Assembly (NCBI GenBank): GCA_030704615.1
Contig: CM060731.1
Span: 17,980,001 to 18,044,000 of the forward strand
Length of the DNA stretch: 64,000 nt
From: Takakia lepidozioides
Taxonomy: Eukaryota; Streptophyta; Takakiopsida; Takakiales; Takakiaceae
Direction: 5' to 3'
Notes under the pieces: generated by a model
The model's input: the letters and a program-made list of their open reading frames with translations, nothing else
Told to the model about the DNA's origin: nothing
Databases searched by the model: none
Shown here: one piece after another, positions 58,106 to 64,000 of the stretch
Numbering within the stretch: the stretch's first letter is position 1
Layout: every line of letters starts with the position of its first letter
Position numbers and translations under genes: made by a program

Positions 58106-60035
58106 CCAGCTTGGCGGTGGCTCGAATTTCCGGAAAATAAAAAAATAAGCGACCGCCAGAACTGGCGGTCGCTCCATTTTTCAGGGAAAAAAAAAAAAAA
58201 AACGACCGCCCGAACAGGCGGTCGCTCCATTTAAAAAAAATTAAAAAAAATAAGCGACCGCCAACATAGGCTATCGGTTCATTTAAAAAAAATAAGCGAC
58301 CGCCAGCATTGGCGATCGCTTCATTTTCAAAACATTTAGAATAAATAAGCGACCGCCAACATAGGCGGTCGCTTCATTTAAAAAATATTAAACATTTAAA
58401 ATATATAAGCGACCGCCAACATAGGCGGTTGCTTCATTTTCAAAAACTTAAAAAAAAATAAGCGACCGCCAACATAGGCGGTCGCTTCATTTAAAAAAAA
58501 TTAAAAAAAATAAGCGACCCCCAACATAGGCGGTCGTTTCATTTTAAAAAACCTAAAATAAATAAGCGACCGCCAGCATAGGCGGTCTCTTCATTTTCAA
58601 AACATTTAAAATAAATAAGCGACCGGCAACATAGGCGGTCGCTTCATTTTCAAAAACTTTAAAAAAAATAAGCGACTGCCAACATCGGCTGTCGCTTCAT
58701 TTTAAAAAAATTAAAAAAATAAAGCGACCGCCAGCATAGGCGGTCGCTTCATTTTCAAAACACTTAAAATAAATAAGCGACCGCCAACATAGGCGATCCC
58801 TTCATTTTCAAAAACTTTAAAATAAATAAGCGACTGCCAACATAGGCGGTCGCTTCATTAAAAAGAATTTAAAAAAATAAGCGACCGCCAACATAGGCGG
58901 TCGCTTCATTTAAAAAAAATTAAAAATAAATAAGAGACCGCCAACATAGGCGGTCGTTTCATTATAAAAAACCTAAAATAAATAAGCGACCGCCAGCATA
59001 TGCGGTCGCTTCATTTTCAAAACATTTAAAATAAATAAGCGACCGCCAACATAGGCGGTCGCTTCATTTTCAAAAACTTTAAAATAAATAAGCGACCGCC
59101 AACATAGGCTGTCACTTCATTTAAAATAAATTAAAATAAATAAGCGACCGCCAGCATAGGCGTTCGCTTCATTTTCAAAACATTTAAAATAAATAAGCGA
59201 CCGCCAACATAGGCGGTCGCTTCATTTTTTTTTAAATTAAAAAATAAGCGACCGCCAACATACGCGGTCGCTTCATTTAAAAAAATTAAAAAAAAATAAG
59301 CAACCGCCAGCATAGGCAGTCGCTTCATTTTCTAAACATTTAAAATAAATAAGCGGCCGCTAACATAGGCGGTCGCTTCATTAAATAAAAAAATTAAAAT
59401 AAATAAGCGACCGCCAGCATAGGCGGTCGCTTCATTTTCAAAACATTTAAAATAAATAAGCGACCGCCAACATAGGTGGTCGCTTCATTTTTTTAAAAAT
59501 TAAAAAAATAAGCGACCTCTAGCATAGGCGGTCGCTTCATTTTGAAAACATTTAAAATAAATAAGCGACCGCTAGCATAGGCGGTCGCTTCATTTTCAAA
59601 ACATTTTAAGTAAATAAGCGATCGCCAACATAGGCGGTCGCTTCATTTTCAAAAACTTAAAAAAAAATAAGCGACGGCCAACATAGGCGGTCGCTTCATT
59701 TTTTTTAAATTAAATAAATAAGCGATCGCCAGCATAGGCTCTCGCTTCATTTTCAAAACATTTCAAATAAATAAGCAACCGCCAGCATAGGCGGTCGCTT
59801 CATTTTCAAAACATTTAAAATAAATAAGCGACCGCCAACATAGGCGGTCGCTTCATTTCCAGAATAATTAAAATAAAAGCGACCGCCAGTAATGGCGGTC
59901 GCCCCATTTCCAAAAATAAAATAAATAAAAGCGATCGCCAGTAATGGCGGTTGCTGCATCTTAAAAAATAATTATCACAGCGACCGCCAGAAATGGCGGT
60001 CGCTGCATTTTGTAAAAACAAAAACTGCCAGTAAT

Positions 60036-60118
60036 GGAAGTGAGGGGAGAATGACTGGGGCTTATATCCCCCCCCCCCGCCTCATTCCTCGTTCCACGCG
60101 CAGGGCAGACCTCGTAGA
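60036..60118 (-). promoter_or_regulatory. Promoter-like module 2, pointing into the hairpin array
   Basis: On minus: G run (11 C on plus), ATATAAGCC (60060-60068), then TCTCCCCTCACTTCC at 60036-60051. The TATA-to-CTCACTTC spacing of about 25 bases suits a TATA box and a pyrimidine-rich transcription start. Transcription from here would run straight through the main hairpin array. Confidence 0.45.
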
Positions 60119-60228
60119 AGCGACCGCCACCATGGCGGTCGCTCGATTTAAAAACAAATAAAAACGACCGCCACAAATGGCGGTCGCTCCATTTCGCGAA
60201 AAAAAAATAAAAAATAAAAAATTCAAGC

Positions 60229-60314
60229 GAAGTGAGGGGAGAATGTTCCGGAGCTTATATGCCCCCCTCCCCCGCCTCACTCCGCGCTCCATGCGTAGGT
60301 CACACTTCGTAGAA
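60229..60314 (-). promoter_or_regulatory. Promoter-like module 3
   Basis: Third copy of the module: on minus GGGGGGCATATAAGC (60253-60268), then TTCTCCCCTCACTTC at 60230-60246. It is clearly related to module 2 but with substitutions throughout. Confidence 0.42.
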
Positions 60315-60345
60315 GCGACCGCCACCTTGGCAGTCGCTCCATTTA

Positions 60346-60611
60346 AATAAAAATGAATGCACAGTTGAAAGCATGGCACAATTGTTCTCCATTCCACAAG
60401 CAAATCACCGAACACAAACATGAGCAAGTGACGTTGCCTTTGGCCGATATTTTGGTTGGTATACACATGAGCAACATCTTTTATTCTCCAACACATACAC
60501 AACAACAATACAAATACTCATAGTGACAATGATCACATTGGTATTACTTCAGTACAGAAATATAAACGTGTCCACTAAAAAGTGCTTATGCATGCTTACA
60601 GCTATTTTGCT
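60346..60611. other. Spacer between hairpin array and hAT 3' part
   Basis: AT-rich, no coding potential. Expected to hold the 3' untranslated region of the hAT transposase gene. Confidence 0.4.
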
Positions 60612-61458
60612 TCAATTCCTTCGACGGCGGGACGAAGATGATCCTAATCTTAATGCCCCGATGGGTTGAAAATCCGGGTCACCCTCGACTTCACCACCGT
60701 TGCCATGATCAGTGCTGAAATCGTCCTCCCTATCCGACCTTATATGTCCATGCCTTTGAATCTGCAAGCGACCTTGAACCACATTTAGTTCTTTCTGAGG
60801 TCGACTCCCGCTCCGGTCTTGAATACCATCCACGATATCTGACCTGTTTGTGGGCCGATCGCCTACAAAAGGTTGGACTGTTCTCTGTCGTTTATGGACT
60901 TGGGATGCAATCGAAGGTGGTCTCGAAGGAGGTATCGGAGGGGGGACTGTCCGGCATTAGATGGTCCGGCATGTAAGGAACCACGGGTCTGCTGCGCAAC
61001 ACGTCGGTTAAGGTGGAATTGTAGTGGCAGGTTGTCATCATCCGAGGCTTCAACTTCCGCTCGGTCCAATGCAGCAAAATGATGCATGCGTGTGGAAAAC
61101 AGATCAACCCTGTTGCTCCTTAATGCCCACTGTGTTGATAGGAAGCTGGATCGGTTTTGGCATTGTGGTGGAGCTGGTCGTATCGGTGAGGCATGATCCC
61201 GTCCCGTCGACTGTACAATGGGTTCGACACCATCATTTGTATGAACAGGGTTGCGTACGTCGATCGATCCTGGCAGTACATCACCCCTAAGCTCCATTGA
61301 GGCACTACCGGTGGCTTCAGCGTGTAGTAGGGGGCGAGGGTCGATCCCAACTTCATTTTGAGAACCATGTTCTGGGGATGACACAATTGCAGCTTCACCT
61401 TCATCTGTGATACGCATTTCTTCAAAAAAGTCATCAAAGGTCGGCTGGATATAAGCAT
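60612..61458 (-). pseudogene. C-terminal tail region of the hAT element (acidic / Arg-rich)
   Basis: Minus frames 61417-60863 and 60833-60612 follow the transposase stop, with biased composition (acidic patches, ASDDDN, then RRRRN). The 61458-61417 part reads PTFDDFFEEM in the frame that leads into 61417. It could be an extended C-terminus reached by splicing or frameshift, or a second element protein. No domain recognised. Confidence 0.35.
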
Positions 61459-61532
61459 CCTCCTCTGTGAATGTAAACGGTCATACGCATTTTCGGGAGC
61501 ATCATTGGATCCATCTTCACTATCAGAGATGA

Positions 61533-63626
61533 TTATCTCTGAGGCTCAGTATCGTCACTCATCGAATCAGCCTCAGAAGCAGAGTTTTCGGAATGCAAAT
61601 TCCTCTCATACCATACTGCAGCATCATCCGCTGTCCTCTCACGTAGCAGTCGGCAATTGATATACACATACACCAATTTGTCAGCCCTCGCAGGATTCAA
61701 CCTGTTGCGAATCTTATTGTGAACAAATGAGTAACTGCTCCAATTGCGTTCGCAAGATGAGGCAGAGCACACTTGAGCAAGAATACGTTTCGCAATGGGA
61801 GCCAATGTTCTTGCTCCAGCTCCAATCAGATCCCACCATTCATGTGGCAGCATATTGAGCTCTTTTGGATCCGGCATGTCCTCAAAAGAGTCGCGGCGAT
61901 CTGAGAAGCATTGGTACTCGGATATAGCTCTCTCTGCATGGTTCGGCGGAGCCAGTCGCATGAGCACTCACACGAGGCCAGTTTTGGCATCAGCGTCGTC
62001 TCGGAGCATGGTATTGTTGAACAAGAATGGATTGAGCAAAGCCCCCGCATAATGCAAGTCCGTTCGAACCATCGAACGACGGTCGTAAAATGCATCCTCA
62101 GCACTGTCCGCAAGTTCAGGTTCCAAGGAGAATGGAGGATGCCTCAAGGATTGGACGTGTTTATCAAGATTTTGCAATAGAAACCATGTCTTGCCCATTA
62201 CTGGTTGCTTTCCATCAAACTCCCGCAAGACGATTAACACCGGCTCAACCATATAAACAAAATTTTCACATTTCTTCCAGAAATCATCGCTGCGAATGTT
62301 ATTTCGAACTTTTCGACTTTTGCCCAATGATTTGGCTTTTCTGGAGTCCCGCAATGTCCATGTGTACGCATCTCATTGAGGATCGATGATGGTGTGCTCC
62401 AGACTGCTCTTCACCGTCACCAACCGATCCACCATCAAGAAGTTAGTGGCAAAACGAGTTTCGCCTGGATTGTGGAGGCTGTATTTGGGTTCGTGCCTCC
62501 TATATAGTGTCAAATGGATGTGGTATGTGCGGATGAACGACACAACAGTCTTTGCTCGCTTGACAAGTTGTTTCACCCACTGTTCTTTTCCCCAATCTTC
62601 CAAAAATAGGTCAAGGATATGAGCAGCACAACCTTGATAGTACATATGGGGATAACGTGCCAACAACATGTCTGCAGTGTTTTTCATGTTAGCGGCATTG
62701 TCTGTGCATATTTGCACAATTCTATCACTTCCGACCTGTTCGATGAAGTCCGTCAATAGTTGGCATTGATAACGTCCATCTTTCTTCTCACCGCTAGTGT
62801 CGACCGATCCCAAGAATTGTTCCCCAGCTGGACATACGAGCATGACATTGAACAACGGTCTGTTTGTGACAGAACTCCAACCATCGGCACATATAGTGCT
62901 TACATATTTTCTGATGCACTCGCCCGTCCTATCGTTGACCTTTTGGGTAAGCTCAGTCATGGCGTCTTCCAGCAATCTTGTGCGGAGATTGTGATAAGTC
63001 GGAGGCACGTACGTGGATCTGGACTCCGAGGTTTCTCGAACAGCAGAAACAAATGCCAGAAGCCTTGCCACATTAAATGGTATGTTGGCCTCGAAGAAAA
63101 ACTGCACCCATTTTTTATCCAACTGTCTTTTCGCAGACAAGTTAAGACCTTCTTGCATGGATTGTTGTCGTAATTCTCTACTCCGTTGAAGTGTAGGGGT
63201 ACAAAGAGGTGTTGAAGCAGGTGTTGCTCCGGCACAACCCACTTGTCCAAGGACACCCGAAGCCTCACAAGAGTCGCTCTGGGTACTAATCGGGGCATCC
63301 TGACGGGAAGATGAAGTGTTCTGCTCAGAGGTCATGTCCGGATCCAAAGACATTGGAATATTGCCTCCACACTGGGCAAAGTGGTTTTTTACCCGCATAG
63401 CTGCTTTGGGGCATAAACCAACCCCAGCGCTCTTCACACCTTTATAGCCGAGGTGAGCGAGCAACCGATCCTTACGATAATAAAGCTTTAATCCACATAG
63501 GTTACACTCAACACTACCAGTGGCACTGACAATGTTCGGGATTGCCGTATACCAAGGGCTCCATTCCTCCCTCATCTTCACCCAATATCCACTCCCCTGG
63601 GACCTAGCGATGCAAGCAACAGTCAC
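61533..63626 (-). pseudogene. hAT superfamily transposase (BED finger, DUF659, hAT dimerisation), two stop codons
   Basis: Cut-and-paste transposase. One frame of about 697 codons runs from the Met at 63626 to the stop at 61533 and is broken only by TGA at 62373-62375 and TGA at 61968-61970. Residues ~20-85 are a BED-type finger (C41, C44, H58, C72). DUF659-like catalytic part: CADGWSS (D248), CTDNAANM (D309) and CAAHILDL. The hAT C-terminal dimerisation motif is at 61600-61800 (SSCERNWSSYSFVHNKIRNRL). Both stops are TGA, consistent with CGA-to-TGA changes at methylated CpG, so the copy died recently. If either stop is a sequencing error the element could be active. Element ends not identified; the right one may lie beyond the window. 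Confidence 0.88.
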
Positions 63627-63854
63627 CTATAAATGAACGTGTTGTGAATGTAGAGTGCAATGCGATAGCCCAACATTTCTACATCTGTCAGCAACCCAAG
63701 TGGATCGATGTGGGTTGTAGTGTTGAGCTTATACACAATCTGCTGAAGTGGCTTTGGTGGAAGCCACAACGGCAAAAGGTGCGCACCCTCCTCTTGGGCT
63801 ACATTCTCGTTCAATGGAAGAGAACATCCAAAGCAACCTCAAGTGTTTGCGCCA

Positions 63855-63905
63855 AAAGAAGTGAGGAGTTTGGTGACCCTCCTCCCTTATATATGATCCA
63901 AGAGG
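63855..63905 (-). promoter_or_regulatory. Putative promoter of the hAT transposase
   Basis: On minus: CATATATAAGGG (TATA at 63887-63895) then CTCCTCACTTC at 63858-63868, about 28 bases on. It lies some 230 bases upstream of the transposase Met and resembles the modules beside the hairpin array. Confidence 0.5.
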
Positions 63906-64000
63906 GATGAAAGTGAAATGAAAGTGAAATGAATAAATGACGAACCAATAGCGCCCACCCAAAAAGGCTGTACAACCATATTTGTTGTAATTTTGAAATT

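Larger units (their letters stand above)
58098..60340. repeat. Tandem array of ~37 hairpin units plus 3 flanking hairpins
   Basis: The unit is about 53 bases: an inverted repeat with arms GCGACCGCC and GGCGGTCGC around a 6-base loop, joined by A/T-only linkers of about 25 bases (for example TTCATTTTCAAAACATTT). In the centre (58297-59850) nearly all loops are AACATA or AGCATA. At the edges loops vary (AGAACT, CGAACA, AGTAAT, AGAAAT), which suggests older copies outside and recent homogenisation inside. Three further hairpins at 60119, 60162 and 60315 sit next to promoter-like modules. Minus-strand ORFs here only translate the repeat and are not genes. Confidence 0.95.

Noticed and set aside
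58940-60180. Minus-strand ORFs within the hairpin array
   Set aside because: They only translate the repeat unit (recurring AVAYLF/AVAFI-type strings) and have no independent coding evidence.
58098-60340. CRISPR array
   Set aside because: Regular short palindromic repeats with ~53-base period look superficially like CRISPR. But the linkers are A/T-only and nearly identical rather than unique spacers, there are no cas genes, and the window is plant nuclear DNA.

Overview
The window is nuclear DNA of a plant (land plant or close streptophyte relative), not a prokaryote. Genes are split by short GT-AG introns, and the recognisable products are plant-type: a plant-clade protein O-fucosyltransferase, a ubiquilin/DSK2, a nuclear-encoded plastid-type sigma factor and a DUF2921-like fragment. 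The Ty3/gypsy element has a sushi/Tcn1-like Gag and a chromodomain integrase. From general knowledge that combination is commoner outside flowering plants, so a bryophyte, lycophyte, fern or charophyte is a reasonable guess; the species cannot be fixed from sequence alone.

Layout. 0.7-7.3 kb: O-fucosyltransferase gene on the minus strand; I could join 13 exons in phase. 7.3-18.2 kb: mostly non-coding, with a CT-rich/CpG-rich stretch, short AT repeats and one tRNA-like segment. 18.2-24.6 kb: two copies of a ~1.2-1.4 kb segment that carries the ubiquilin 5' end, separated by a PIF/Harbinger transposon (DDE transposase on minus, Myb/SANT-like partner on plus). The left copy has lost most of the ubiquitin-like exon. 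24.1-29.1 kb: the intact ubiquilin gene (7 exons, ~545 aa). 30-46 kb: a nested pile of mobile elements. A degraded LINE (ORF1, endonuclease, reverse-transcriptase C-terminal domains) is interrupted by an AT-rich insert, by a decayed minus-strand chromovirus and by a non-autonomous element with terminal inverted repeats. 47.4-50.8 kb: plastid sigma factor gene (5 exons), with a tandem duplication of exon 4 in which one copy carries a stop codon. 52.7-53.5 kb: DUF2921-like pseudogene fragment. 53.8-56.6 kb: 5' part of a second LINE. 56.6-57.6 kb: minus-strand coiled-coil ORF of unknown, probably element-borne, origin. 58.1-60.3 kb: a tandem array of about 37 hairpin units (~53 bp period) plus three flanking hairpins next to promoter-like modules. 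60.6-63.9 kb: a nearly intact hAT transposase gene on minus.

The host genes act in separate processes: Golgi glycosylation, ubiquitin-receptor/proteasome shuttling, and plastid transcription. They show no operon-like link. The most unusual part is the right end. There the hAT promoter and the modules flanking the hairpin array share a TATA box followed by a conserved CTCACTTC motif, all pointing left, so the array may be transcribed as one long multi-hairpin RNA or may form part of the element's terminal structure.
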